A stretch of 46,190 bases of DNA. Origin: Syntrophorhabdaceae bacterium. Lineage in GTDB: Bacteria; Desulfobacterota; Syntrophorhabdia; Syntrophorhabdales; Syntrophorhabdaceae. The stretch covers positions 1-46,190 of the forward strand of contig JAQTNJ010000002.1 in NCBI GenBank assembly GCA_028713955.1, written 5' to 3'. The translations under genes were made by a program, and so were the position numbers. The notes below the pieces were generated by a model. The model was not told the origin of the DNA, ran no database searches, and worked only from the letters and a program-made list of their open reading frames with translations. Positions within the stretch are counted from its first letter, which is position 1, and each line of letters opens with the position of its first letter. Below are positions 17,128-25,580 of the stretch, one piece after another.

Positions 17128-18264
17128 TTAGTTTCCCATCTCTCTTGAATCCTTTACCATCCCCTCCTGAAACTCTTTTGAAATATGATCGCAGAAGCGA
17201 TTTAAAGAATGCATGGTGCAGATGGTCTGTGGAACAATGGAGATGCGACTATCAGATAATACCCAAACCTCATAATTTGAATTATCCATATAATCTATAA
17301 CGCTCACATGAAGATAGGGGTTGTCATGAATCACCGATCTCGCTGAATTCGATAAATGCTTTATCACTTCAATGAGCCTCCGGTTTTGCTCCTTGTCATG
17401 GAATACGGGTTCATCAAACTCGATGAAAAGAGGTTTCGGTTTAAACTGTGTGTCCTTTGTGCGGGCTCGGTTACTTAACTGCTCGGTTCGCCGCGAGAAG
17501 ATCTCGATCGCTTGGTCAAGCACTGTGTCATATAATAACCTGAATCCCGACTCGACTTTAAAAACTCCATCCCTCGATACTAAGCCGCTCATTGTTTTTG
17601 ACCCGAACTTAGATACTCCAGGCCTCGCCTCAGTCATTAAATCAAAATACACCTTCTCTATCCAGGTATCAGTCTGCTTAACCTGTCTGAACACATCCCG
17701 GTAAAAGAGATCAGTCCAAGTTAACTCAGTTTCTTTCTCTTTTCTGGATTCCCCAGCAATCAACCTCGACTTCTTAGATATCTTGGTCAGCATTATTCGA
17801 CTTTCTGGTCGTGTTTTTGCCAGCCGATTGAGCATCATTTCAATTTCCCATGAGTAGAAGAACGGAAGCGTCAGGCGTGGATACCGCGACCTAACATATT
17901 TGAGAATTCCTTCTTCGAAAAACGTCGTGCCCTCATCGGTAAGCAAGAAATAGACGTTGTACTTGTCGTGTCTGAATAAAACGAAATCACCGCTAATTGA
18001 ATGCCGCTGCTTTCTGCCGTATTGTCGATGCAGGTCGCCTATGAACACATTAACTGCAGAATATTTGGTAACAATCTTGTATTCGGAGGAACTAACATCG
18101 CAGAAGAACCTACTGGGGTCAACGCTCGAAGTAAAAAGAGCAAGTCTAATCGGGAGACCTGAGAGCTTTGTGTAGTTATCAATCTGCCCGATCATTGCTT
18201 CATACTCAGTATGGCGGGCATATAGAGTGCTCTGTCTTAGCAGATACAACTCGTCCTCTTTCAT
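17128..18264 (-). CDS. Unknown protein paired with PD-(D/E)xK protein
   Basis: A predicted 378-residue soluble protein with mixed alpha/beta composition and no recognised motif. It lies upstream of the nuclease-like gene with zero intergenic bases, so the two products probably act together. No membrane segment, zinc site or nucleotide-binding loop is visible. It could be the recognition half of a two-component system. Confidence 0.7.
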   Translation of the reverse strand: MKEDELYLLRQSTLYARHTEYEAMIGQIDNYTKLSGLPIRLALFTSSVDPSRFFCDVSSSEYKIVTKYSAVNVFIGDLHRQYGRKQRHSISGDFVLFRHDKYNVYFLLTDEGTTFFEEGILKYVRSRYPRLTLPFFYSWEIEMMLNRLAKTRPESRIMLTKISKKSRLIAGESRKEKETELTWTDLFYRDVFRQVKQTDTWIEKVYFDLMTEARPGVSKFGSKTMSGLVSRDGVFKVESGFRLLYDTVLDQAIEIFSRRTEQLSNRARTKDTQFKPKPLFIEFDEPVFHDKEQNRRLIEVIKHLSNSARSVIHDNPYLHVSVIDYMDNSNYEVWVLSDSRISIVPQTICTMHSLNRFCDHISKEFQEGMVKDSREMGN

Positions 18265-18608
18265 CGACTACCTAAGCCTGCCGTATACAACATGTTCTTC
18301 ATTAACCAAAGGCAGCAAAACCATAGGCATTCTTTATCCATTTTCTCGTTACTAACGGCAATCCGCTCCACAACCACTGGATATACTTTTCCCGCGCCAT
18401 TGTCAACCTATTTTTCCTTTCATGCAATAATTAATACTTTGATATTAGACCTTGTGGTTTGCGCCGGAGGAATACCGTCCTTGGTCAAACGCGTCGTTTG
18501 GAGCCGACGATTGCCGCCTGAAAGGTGGTACGCCAAACAGCGACGAGAAAATCAATAGTTCAAAAAAGCCCTTGGCCATAAAAATTCATAAAGAACCGAA
18601 AATTCTTA
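18265..18608. other. Non-coding stretch without assignable gene
   Basis: About 340 bp without a convincing gene. Two short plus-strand ORFs (88 and 60 codons) overlap in different frames and look random. A GC-rich patch at about 18455-18545 differs from its AT-rich surroundings and can form small hairpins (for example CCGCCT/AGGTGG). It may be a remnant of a former gene or a structured element. No function assigned. Confidence 0.4.
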
Positions 18609-18637
18609 TTGCCTGTTTGGTTGTGTTTTGGTAGTAT
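18609..18637 (+). promoter_or_regulatory. Candidate promoter of small RNA
   Basis: TTGCCT at 18609-18614, a 17-bp spacer and TAGTAT at 18632-18637, each 4/6 to the sigma70 consensus. The predicted start near 18644 leads straight into the structured region that ends in an intrinsic terminator. Confidence 0.4.
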
Positions 18638-18643
18638 AGCGTT

Positions 18644-18751
18644 ATTGGGGATGTTTCAATCTCGTTAATTTGGCAAACTTTACAGGCAAGCACCCACGGT
18701 ATAGCTCTCTCAGCATCCCCCCAAAACGGGCTATACCTGCTTGCCTTTTTT
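18644..18751 (+). ncRNA. Candidate structured small RNA or attenuator
   Basis: A stretch of about 108 nt bounded by a promoter-like sequence and a strong terminator, without a coding frame. The 5' end has GGGGATG (18647-18653), exactly complementary to CATCCCC (18714-18720) in the loop of the terminator hairpin. TTTGG (18669-18673) is complementary to CCAAA (18721-18725) beside it. The RNA could therefore form a pseudoknot or an alternative antiterminator fold. It may be an independent small RNA or a leader that switches transcription toward the nuclease operon. No known riboswitch consensus is recognised. Confidence 0.45.
18684..18751 (+). terminator. Strong intrinsic terminator
   Basis: AGGCAAGCA (18684-18692) pairs with TGCTTGCCT (18738-18746), and GGTATAGC (18698-18705) with GCTATACC (18730-18737), giving 17 base pairs with a 5-nt bulge on one side. 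A run of six Ts (18746-18751) follows on the plus strand. The minus strand has no T run, so it acts on rightward transcription. Confidence 0.8.
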
Positions 18752-18752
18752 C

Positions 18753-18780
18753 TTGACTTCTTACCGTGGCTTTATATAAT
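18753..18780 (+). promoter_or_regulatory. Strong sigma70 promoter for the nuclease operon
   Basis: TTGACT at 18753-18758, a 16-bp spacer and a perfect TATAAT at 18775-18780. It begins immediately after the terminator T run, so the operon starting at 18867 has its own start insulated from upstream transcription. Confidence 0.7.
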
Positions 18781-18866
18781 CACTTATAGAGGGGGAAGCT
18801 TCTGTTATTTCTGCAATTACAAGAAGATAGCTGCGCTTAGTGCGCATAAACATATAAGGAGGACAT

Positions 18867-19637
18867 ATGTTCAGTAAAGCCAAATATATTCCGCTAATAT
18901 TCGTTTTACTTGTTTTCAGTGCGGCGTTCGTCTTCGCCGGGCCGCTTGAAGACTGCAAAGAGTATGCAAAGCTCGGCGTGCCGGGCTATGATGGCAAATT
19001 CCTTTGCAGGACTGGGCACCTGTTATCTCATAGCCCAGAATACAAGACACCATTTTGGGTTATAGAACATCTCACTGCCGAGAAAGCAAGCGCTAAGGAA
19101 TTTGAAAGAGATAAGTTTAGGCCAGATCCTGATCTGCAAAAAGGAGAGCGGGCAGAGCTTGCAGACTATAAAGGCAGTGGCTATGACAGGGGACATATGG
19201 CTCCGGCGGCTGATATGAAGTGGGACCAGCAGGCAATGATAGAGTGCTTCTACCTCTCAAACATGGTTCCCCAGAATCCTCCCATGAACCAGATTATCTG
19301 GAGAATCCTCGAAGAAAACGTTCGTAATTGGGCGATTGACAGGGGCGAACTCTACATCTTCACCGGCCCCATTTATGAAGGCAGAACAAAAAAGACAATC
19401 GGAAAAAACAAGGTGGCAGTGCCAACCCATCTTTACAAGATCATCTATGACCCGAAGAAAAATGAGGCAATCGCCTTCATCATGCCCAACGTAAAGCTGA
19501 ACACCGAAGATATGCCAACATACATAGTGACCATCAGGGAGATTGAGGAAAAGACAGGGCTTGATTTTCTCTCAGAGCTTGAAAAAGGTCTCCAGGATAC
19601 CATAGAAACCGCTAAGGCAAAGGATCTTTGGCAATAA
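18867..19637 (+). CDS. Secreted DNA/RNA non-specific endonuclease
   Basis: A 256-residue beta-beta-alpha-metal nuclease of the NucA/EndoG type. A signal peptide (about 1-24, cleavage after VFA) directs export. The catalytic motif is DRGHMAPAAD (D107-R-G-H110). SNMVPQNPPMNQ with the metal-binding Asn141 and WRILEE follow, so all key residues are present. It should degrade DNA and RNA outside the cytoplasm. The ribosome site AAGGAGG is strong. First gene of a four-gene operon with a membrane protein, a phospholipase-C-like protein and a lipoprotein. No cytosolic inhibitor is evident. Confidence 0.93.
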   Translation: MFSKAKYIPLIFVLLVFSAAFVFAGPLEDCKEYAKLGVPGYDGKFLCRTGHLLSHSPEYKTPFWVIEHLTAEKASAKEFERDKFRPDPDLQKGERAELADYKGSGYDRGHMAPAADMKWDQQAMIECFYLSNMVPQNPPMNQIIWRILEENVRNWAIDRGELYIFTGPIYEGRTKKTIGKNKVAVPTHLYKIIYDPKKNEAIAFIMPNVKLNTEDMPTYIVTIREIEEKTGLDFLSELEKGLQDTIETAKAKDLWQ

Positions 19638-19658
19638 ATATTAGTAAAGGAGGGTCTT

Positions 19659-20042
19659 ATGGGAACAATAGATATCGCAAGCATAGTTGCGTTGCTTGGC
19701 GCTATGAGTTTATCAGTCGAAAGGGTTGTCGAAATTGTCAAAAGTATGGTTCCTTTTCTCGCACAAGCACAGCAAGATGCCGGTAAGGAAAGATGGCGGA
19801 GATTTTCCTTGTACCTGCTTTCAACCATAGTGGGAACTTTAATCGCATTTATCGCACAAGAGCAAATTCAGCCATTGCTAGCGGCCATGTTTAAAACCCC
19901 AGGAGTAATAGGCTTGCCAAGCTGCTTTATCCTTGGATTATTATCAAGCGGTGGGTCTGGGTTTTGGAACCAGAGCCTCAGTATTGTAGAAGAAATAAGG
20001 AAGGCTAAGAAATTGGAAGTAAAAAAGTTGCAGACTTCCTAA
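19659..20042 (+). CDS. Small membrane protein in nuclease operon
   Basis: A 127-residue protein with an N-terminal hydrophobic helix (about 6-36, interrupted), a basic cytoplasmic stretch with KERWRRF, a second helix (about 50-68), a third (about 80-100) and a charged coiled C-terminus. It begins 21 bp after the nuclease stop with AAAGGAGGG. Its holin-like size and topology could serve export or release of its neighbours, but this is a guess. Confidence 0.6.
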   Translation: MGTIDIASIVALLGAMSLSVERVVEIVKSMVPFLAQAQQDAGKERWRRFSLYLLSTIVGTLIAFIAQEQIQPLLAAMFKTPGVIGLPSCFILGLLSSGGSGFWNQSLSIVEEIRKAKKLEVKKLQTS

Positions 20043-20082
20043 AAGGGTCTTTGGCAATAATATATAAACAAAGGAGGATGCC

Positions 20083-21018
20083 ATGGCAGGGACGTTTACA
20101 CATTGGATGGTTGTGGAAGAGGCTTTAGACATATATAATCGTCTTCCACAAAAACATCCGTATTTTTTTAAGATCCTTAAACAGAACCATTTTATTTGCC
20201 TTGGTGCTGTTGGCCCTGACTACCCGTATCTCTCAGAGCTTTTGGGTGGATTCTTGAGGGTCCATAGCTGGGCGGACAGGATGCATTACGAGAACACTAG
20301 TGAGTTTATTGGCCATGGCATAAAAAGCCTGCTCGGCTTGAACGGTGATGCCTTTGATATATGTCTTGCCTGGCTCTGCGGCTTTACTACACACATTGTC
20401 GCTGATTCAGTAATTCACCCGGTAGTGCAGGCTATAGTTGGACCTTACATCTTCAATTCTGGTGAACATCGGCACTGCGAGATGATCCAGGACAGCTATA
20501 TCTTCAACGAAATCAAGAAAGTTGAACTCGGATATGCTGAGTATGTCGGGCTTTTTAAAATGTGCTCAGACCCGGATGATAAAGATAAGATTAACCCTAA
20601 CCTCAAGGCGTTGTGGACGGAAACACTTAAGGCCAGCCACCCTACCGCTGTTGAAAGGTTTGACAAAATTGATCCTGATAACTGGCATGAAAACTTTTTG
20701 TCCCGCATAGACTCTGCCGCTGACCCGTTGGCTGTTTTTCGGCACTTTGGAGAAGAGAAAAATCTCGTTTATAAAAAAACTGCGGATATAGACCCCGAAG
20801 AAAGACGGCAGTTTATTGAACAGGTCATGCTGCCAGGAAACAAAACTGGCACGTTTAGGAAAGATGCCTTTGACAAAGCAGTTAATGTTGTTATTGATAC
20901 ATGGGATCGTCTCTTTGTAGATGTCGAAAAGAAAAATCCAGATGGAATCAACATATACCTTAAAAATTGGAACCTTGATACAGGGGTCGATGAAGACAGG
21001 GCGTATTTCTGGCCTTAA
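20083..21018 (+). CDS. Zinc-dependent phospholipase C-like protein
   Basis: A 311-residue protein of the zinc-dependent phospholipase C family. Candidate metal ligands are in the expected order: GTFTHWMVVEEAL (His near the N-terminus), LGAVGPDYPYL (Asp), VHSWADRMHYE (His) and GFTTHIVADSVIHPVV (H-x3-D and a further His). It has no clear signal peptide, unlike secreted clostridial toxins, so it may act on cytosolic or membrane lipids, or be a family member of other function. The ribosome site AAAGGAGGAT is strong and the gene is third in the operon. Confidence 0.82.
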   Translation: MAGTFTHWMVVEEALDIYNRLPQKHPYFFKILKQNHFICLGAVGPDYPYLSELLGGFLRVHSWADRMHYENTSEFIGHGIKSLLGLNGDAFDICLAWLCGFTTHIVADSVIHPVVQAIVGPYIFNSGEHRHCEMIQDSYIFNEIKKVELGYAEYVGLFKMCSDPDDKDKINPNLKALWTETLKASHPTAVERFDKIDPDNWHENFLSRIDSAADPLAVFRHFGEEKNLVYKKTADIDPEERRQFIEQVMLPGNKTGTFRKDAFDKAVNVVIDTWDRLFVDVEKKNPDGINIYLKNWNLDTGVDEDRAYFWP

Positions 21019-21036
21019 AAAGGGGAGGATATTCAT

Positions 21037-21480
21037 ATGAAACGATTGGCCATCTTTTTAGTTGTTATTGTTCTTCTTGGTTGTGCGAATACCGGCCTAG
21101 TGTCGAGGCATAGCGAAGGGCAAATAAAAGAATACTCCGCCACATCTATCACGCTTTCCGATTTTTCAAAGAAAATTATAGGGCATTATCAATTGCAAAA
21201 CATGCCTGTGCCAAATAATTTTGATGCCAACCAATTCTTTTCCCTATTAGAAAAAATATACCCTGATCAGCCTCGGGTACAATCTGTCAAAAACAACTAC
21301 AAGGTATCGGCGCGCCCACTCAATGGCGGCTATTCAGTGATGCTTTGCGATCCAAAGACAGACGCGAAAATCATGGAGGATTTAAGCTGTCACCTGACAC
21401 ATGTTGAGATCAGGTCATGGGAAAACAACACAGATATCCAATGTGCTTTTGAGAATAATTGGAAACCCCTGTGTAAATGA
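21037..21480 (+). CDS. Putative lipoprotein
   Basis: A 147-residue protein. A short signal peptide ends in the lipobox VLLGC (Cys at about 16), so it is expected to be lipidated and envelope-anchored. The mature part is mixed alpha/beta with four further cysteines, two near the C-terminus (QCAFENNWKPLC). It follows the phospholipase-like gene by 18 bp and closes the operon. It might be an immunity or chaperone partner of the exported enzymes; this is inferred from order only. Confidence 0.65.
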   Translation: MKRLAIFLVVIVLLGCANTGLVSRHSEGQIKEYSATSITLSDFSKKIIGHYQLQNMPVPNNFDANQFFSLLEKIYPDQPRVQSVKNNYKVSARPLNGGYSVMLCDPKTDAKIMEDLSCHLTHVEIRSWENNTDIQCAFENNWKPLCK

Positions 21481-21518
21481 AATCGATTATATGATTATCT
21501 TACTTAAAAGAGGGCGAT

Positions 21519-22409
21519 ATGGAAAAGGAAGTTTGGAATCTCAGCGCAACAATTGCAGGAAATTTTTTCCTTGTTAAAAATGAAGATTTGTTTCCTAAAT
21601 CTCCACCTCACTCATCGTTAAAAAATCTTAAGCTGATACCTCAGTTTGATAAACAGGGAAAACAAAATGGAATATTCGAATTAGAAATGCAATTTGAAGT
21701 TAATTCCGTTGAAAATCATGTTGATTCAAAACTTCCGGCAGATTTAGGAAGGAAATTATTTTATCATTTTATAGATATACTTACTTTTTTATCTGGTTAT
21801 CCTATAACTATTCTAAAAGGCCCCTCGTTAGTTTTTCACTTCTCCGATGTAAAGAAACATCGTACAATAGCATTTAGTGATGAATATCGCTCTTTTGGAC
21901 CTATGGTTCCAATTATAAATACCAGCCTACTTTCTTCTTTAGAAATAGATTCCGTCCAGAAAAGAATTATGTCCTGGTTCAGAAAAGGGTTACAAGAACC
22001 AGATATCGTAAATGCAGTAATTTCATTTTGTGTATCTTTAGAAATAATGGCAGACCAATTCCCCTGCAATGAAGGCGTAAATAGAAAATGCCAACACTGT
22101 GGATATGTATCTATCATTGATCCAGGAATGAGGCAAAAAATTGAAACCTTTATGGTAAATCAGATAGGTTTCACTAAAGCTGACTTTCGCAAGGTGTGGG
22201 AGGTTCGAAATAGCCTCTTTCACGGAGGCTATGATTCGTATGTCCCTAACGCAACAGAACTTCACAGCACAAGAAGGATTTTGACTGTTTCGATAGTTAA
22301 AGGACTCAAGAAATTGCTAAAACTCATGCCCGATGAGCCTCCGTCAGAAGATCCAGCTATGTTTCCATTTTATGACCCATTTTTAGATGTTGTTTACAGG
22401 GACCCATGA
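21519..22409 (+). CDS. HEPN-domain protein with zinc knuckle
   Basis: A 296-residue protein. The N-terminal half is beta-rich and unassigned. The C-terminal helical domain has a CQHCG knuckle (about 191-195) and the HEPN signature WEVRNSLFHGG (R-x4-H, about 227-237), as in Apea-like HEPN proteins. These are often RNases or RNA-binding scaffolds in conflict systems. It starts 38 bp after the lipoprotein gene behind AGAGGGCG and is the second of three HEPN-like genes in the island. Confidence 0.7.
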   Translation: MEKEVWNLSATIAGNFFLVKNEDLFPKSPPHSSLKNLKLIPQFDKQGKQNGIFELEMQFEVNSVENHVDSKLPADLGRKLFYHFIDILTFLSGYPITILKGPSLVFHFSDVKKHRTIAFSDEYRSFGPMVPIINTSLLSSLEIDSVQKRIMSWFRKGLQEPDIVNAVISFCVSLEIMADQFPCNEGVNRKCQHCGYVSIIDPGMRQKIETFMVNQIGFTKADFRKVWEVRNSLFHGGYDSYVPNATELHSTRRILTVSIVKGLKKLLKLMPDEPPSEDPAMFPFYDPFLDVVYRDP

Positions 22410-22425
22410 TAACTTGTATTTAACC

Positions 22426-22443
22426 AAAGACCTCACTGTCTTT
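22426..22443. terminator. Short hairpin between convergent genes
   Basis: AAAGAC (22426-22431) and GTCTTT (22438-22443) form a 6-bp stem that overlaps the stop codon of the minus-strand HerA gene. It could be a weak bidirectional terminator. Confidence 0.3.
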
Positions 22444-24460
22444 AAATATAATCCGAAATCCCTTCCCTCATAAAACTCCGAATATCCAGGATAACGACAT
22501 TGCCGTTTTTGCCGGTGTTAGTTTTGTTCCAGGCTGCTTGAATACTTTTTGAGATGGCTTTGTTTAGGCCAAGCGAGAAGACCTTATCGTAGCCTGCCTC
22601 AAGGTTCTTGTTGATATTTTCAACCGCGTCTGATTTGCCGGTCTCGATTTCAATGGCAATTAAGCTACCTTCATGAGTAGCGTCTATATCAACAGCCTGG
22701 CCCTGGCCAAGCGGCTTCTCGATTTCAACTTGATAGCCCATTTGCTTGCAGTGCTCGGCTATCCGGTATTTCCAGTATTCATGCGCAGGCCCTCCTTCCC
22801 GCTGGTCAGGGATCTCTATTCCGCTTTTTCGAAGAACATTTTTGCCTTCTTTGCTTAGCTGAAGATATCTGACCTTTCCTTCAGGCGTAGTGATTATTGA
22901 AGAAGATAGAAGGCCTGACGCAACAACATCCTTTATGATTTTGTTCCCATGCCGCACGCTTAGACCAAGTCTTTCATATCTCTCTGCTATTCCCGATATA
23001 GGATAATGAATAACGTCTTCGAGTAGTCGTCTCTCATCCTCTCTGATTTCACTATTCTTATAATATTGTTTTTCAATATTACCTTGAGGCGGAATAAGTG
23101 GAATCTCTTCGCATATTACTGGAAGGAGTGGAATCTCTTCGTTCAGGGCGGAATCACCTAGAATTTGCCTTTTTATCTGTTCATCGCTGACCAATCCTTT
23201 CTTGAGTTTTAAGGAGGGGAACCTGACAAGAAAAGGCTTTGGCCATCGGCCTTGCAGCTTTACAATGGCCTCTCCTACTTCGAGTTTTCCAAGATACGCC
23301 CTCTCGCTTATCTCAAGAAGCATAGCCTCGGCTATTGTGTTGACATCTCGCGCGTGCTTGAGGTTCATGGCAATGGTGCAATAAGTGTTTCCAAGGCTTG
23401 GGATGGAAATGAGTGATGGGTGCTGGTCGATCAGCGTTATGGACTCGCCCAATTCCCGGATCTCCCTTAAGATAATATCCATTATTGTCTCTTTAGAACC
23501 CTTGCCTTTGAGAAGGATATGGTGGGCCTCCTCGATGATGATGGCGTGCTTGAAGATTTCCCTCTCTGGCTCTTGCAGCCGAAAATGATGTATCCAGAGC
23601 AGGAGAGATTCTATGAGGAACGTTTTGTCATTGTTGGACAGGGCGTCAAGCTCAAGAATGACGTTCTGCTTGAGAAGCTCTTCAATCGGCATTGGATTGG
23701 CTGAATTGATGATATTCCCGGTCTCGCCATAGCATAATGTGCCAACTGCCCTGAGCGTTGAATCCATCCATTGTGCCTCGCGTCCTTTTGCCTTGTACTT
23801 TTCCAGCCATGTTTTGACATCAAGCATGGTCGGCATGGTAGATGTGTTTTCATATACGCTGTCCATTGCCCTTTGGAGCAGATAGGCCACACCCTCTCCT
23901 AGCCAATAAACATGGCACATGATCTCTATCAATTTTTTGAGCCAGGTGTTGGGGCTTGTCCCTTTTGGCGGAATAAGCGGATTGAAGAAAAAGGGCGATA
24001 TATTTCTTCCAGGTGTAAAGACAAGTAAATTATTTGTTCCAGGCAGGCTGAGCAGGTCCCGGTAGTTTCTTTTCCAGTCAAATATCAGGAACGGCTTTTG
24101 CTTCTCGAAAAGCTGGTTAACAATCAGGAACCCGACATTGGTTTTGCCGCTGCCGGTCCTACCGAATATGCCGATGTGCTGTATCCATTCATCTTCCCTC
24201 AGCCCGAACTGGTGAAGGAGTTTTTGGTTGTAGGAAACAATAGCCAGCGGATAGTCGCCGGCAGACAGCTCCTCAAGGGGCGGAACAAGCAGTATCTCCT
24301 TTCTCTCAAGGTCGTCCCGAAGATATTTTGCGGCAAGGCCATAAACTATGCCCTCTATCTCCTTGCGGTTTTCAGGATTGATCTGGTATTCCAGCCAGAG
24401 CAGGTCTATTTTGGAGCCGAGGATCGGCCTGAGCTTCCTCAGAATATTTTCTATATCCAT
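22442..24460 (-). CDS. HerA-like ATPase with winged helix and nuclease-like tail
   Basis: A 672-residue protein. The HerA/DUF87 motor has Walker A GRTGSGKT (about 101-108), LIFDWKRNY, Walker B HAIIIEEAHH (about 303-312) and the sensor-like region SITLIDQHPS. A winged-helix segment (about 470-560) is followed by a restriction-endonuclease-like domain with QAVDIDATHEGS and IAIEIETGKS (about 585-606). HerA motors are hexameric DNA translocases. Same architecture and clear similarity to the protein at 39632-41722. It may pump or process DNA of the element, or act in defence. No NurA partner is present. Confidence 0.88.
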   Translation of the reverse strand: MDIENILRKLRPILGSKIDLLWLEYQINPENRKEIEGIVYGLAAKYLRDDLERKEILLVPPLEELSAGDYPLAIVSYNQKLLHQFGLREDEWIQHIGIFGRTGSGKTNVGFLIVNQLFEKQKPFLIFDWKRNYRDLLSLPGTNNLLVFTPGRNISPFFFNPLIPPKGTSPNTWLKKLIEIMCHVYWLGEGVAYLLQRAMDSVYENTSTMPTMLDVKTWLEKYKAKGREAQWMDSTLRAVGTLCYGETGNIINSANPMPIEELLKQNVILELDALSNNDKTFLIESLLLWIHHFRLQEPEREIFKHAIIIEEAHHILLKGKGSKETIMDIILREIRELGESITLIDQHPSLISIPSLGNTYCTIAMNLKHARDVNTIAEAMLLEISERAYLGKLEVGEAIVKLQGRWPKPFLVRFPSLKLKKGLVSDEQIKRQILGDSALNEEIPLLPVICEEIPLIPPQGNIEKQYYKNSEIREDERRLLEDVIHYPISGIAERYERLGLSVRHGNKIIKDVVASGLLSSSIITTPEGKVRYLQLSKEGKNVLRKSGIEIPDQREGGPAHEYWKYRIAEHCKQMGYQVEIEKPLGQGQAVDIDATHEGSLIAIEIETGKSDAVENINKNLEAGYDKVFSLGLNKAISKSIQAAWNKTNTGKNGNVVILDIRSFMREGISDYI

Positions 24461-24534
24461 GAAAAATCTGTGGGCTAAAGACTAAAGAGTGCTGCATGTG
24501 GGCTTTGCGTTTCTTGCGGGTGAAAAGATTTATA

Positions 24535-25050
24535 TTATTTCTGCTTATTCTTGTTTTTTGTAAGTTTATAATTTTCATATAGAAATTCTGATATTTTATT
24601 CATGTCCTCATCTAATTGTATTTTGAACTCTGGTTCGTGTACGATATCGTTTTCATCTTTAAATGGTATCTTTATAAATTGCTTAGAAATAAAGCTTTCA
24701 AAAATACCAAATGTAAGTGACCATTCAAAACCTTTTGTGGATTGTGATTTAATATCGTTAATGATTAGTTTTGACAACGGTATATCGAATTTTGTATTTT
24801 TGCCTTCAAATATCAACTTATTTGTTCTTCCAATTAAAAAACCTTCTTCTTTGTTAAAATATTTCTTATGACCACTAAGATATTCAACACGTATCCGGAA
24901 TTTTTCTGCTAAGAATTCATCCGCATCATTTTGATTTTTAAATTTCTTTAGTATATTGTCACAATATATACACTTACCACTCATGTTATACTGCACTTCT
25001 GGATTTTTCTTTTTACAAAATCCACAAATAATAAGTTCTTTTTCTGTCAT
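24535..25050 (-). CDS. Zinc-ribbon protein with PH-like domain
   Basis: A 171-residue protein. An N-terminal zinc ribbon is formed by CGFCKKKN and CIYCDN (about residues 9-33). The rest is a beta-rich segment with a terminal helix (about 55-160, for example YFNKEEGFLIGRTNKLIFEG), resembling a bacterial PH-like fold. No signal peptide or membrane helix. Function unknown. It lies upstream of the HerA gene on the same strand, 74 bp away, and lacks a clear Shine-Dalgarno sequence. Confidence 0.55.
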   Translation of the reverse strand: MTEKELIICGFCKKKNPEVQYNMSGKCIYCDNILKKFKNQNDADEFLAEKFRIRVEYLSGHKKYFNKEEGFLIGRTNKLIFEGKNTKFDIPLSKLIINDIKSQSTKGFEWSLTFGIFESFISKQFIKIPFKDENDIVHEPEFKIQLDEDMNKISEFLYENYKLTKNKNKQK

Positions 25051-25123
25051 TACATCACAAATTCAGTACCCGGAAACAAGCATAACAGATGCCAGAGCAA
25101 AGCATAATATCAATGATGATGTT

Positions 25124-25480
25124 TTAATCTTCATGTTTTATTTCGCCTCTATTTATTCGCCTAGCGGTGTTGTAAGCATCGTATATGCCGTAAAGCCATA
25201 GAATTAACCAAAGGAATATTCCGATTATGACAATAGTAAGCACGATACATACTATCAATGCGACAATCATCAGCAGGCCTTTCCCGATTTGACCATTGTA
25301 TATTTGACCAAGCCCGGGAATGAAGAACGACAGTATGGCGGCGAGACCGGAATTCTTAACTTCTTTGTGTGATCTTTCTCGCCTTCCAGAGACCCTTACC
25401 CCGCATTTAGGGCATATCTCAGCCTTTGTGTCTATTTTCTTTCCACAGTTGGAACAAAAACGGGTTTTCCGATCTGCCAT
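25124..25480 (-). CDS. TM2-domain protein with zinc ribbon
   Basis: A 118-residue protein. The N-terminal zinc ribbon FCSNCGKK...CPKCG is followed by a basic linker and a TM2 domain: SFFIPGLGQIYNGQIGKGL, then two membrane helices ending in WLYGIYDAYNTA. TM2 proteins are small inner-membrane proteins of unclear function. The start lacks a Shine-Dalgarno sequence, and TTTTTAAAG lies about 30 bp upstream. Confidence 0.85.
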   Translation of the reverse strand: MADRKTRFCSNCGKKIDTKAEICPKCGVRVSGRRERSHKEVKNSGLAAILSFFIPGLGQIYNGQIGKGLLMIVALIVCIVLTIVIIGIFLWLILWLYGIYDAYNTARRINRGEIKHED

Positions 25481-25580
25481 GCTAAATATTAACTGCTAAT
25501 CTTTAAAAATGCTGCGAGGCGATGGTCCTTAGATGTAAGGAGGTCTTTTGCGGGTGATGTTGAAAGCCACAAAAAACCAC

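Noticed and set aside
18292-18634. Two plus-strand ORFs (88 and 60 codons)
   Set aside because: They overlap in different frames, cross a GC-rich patch and show no protein-like pattern or ribosome site.
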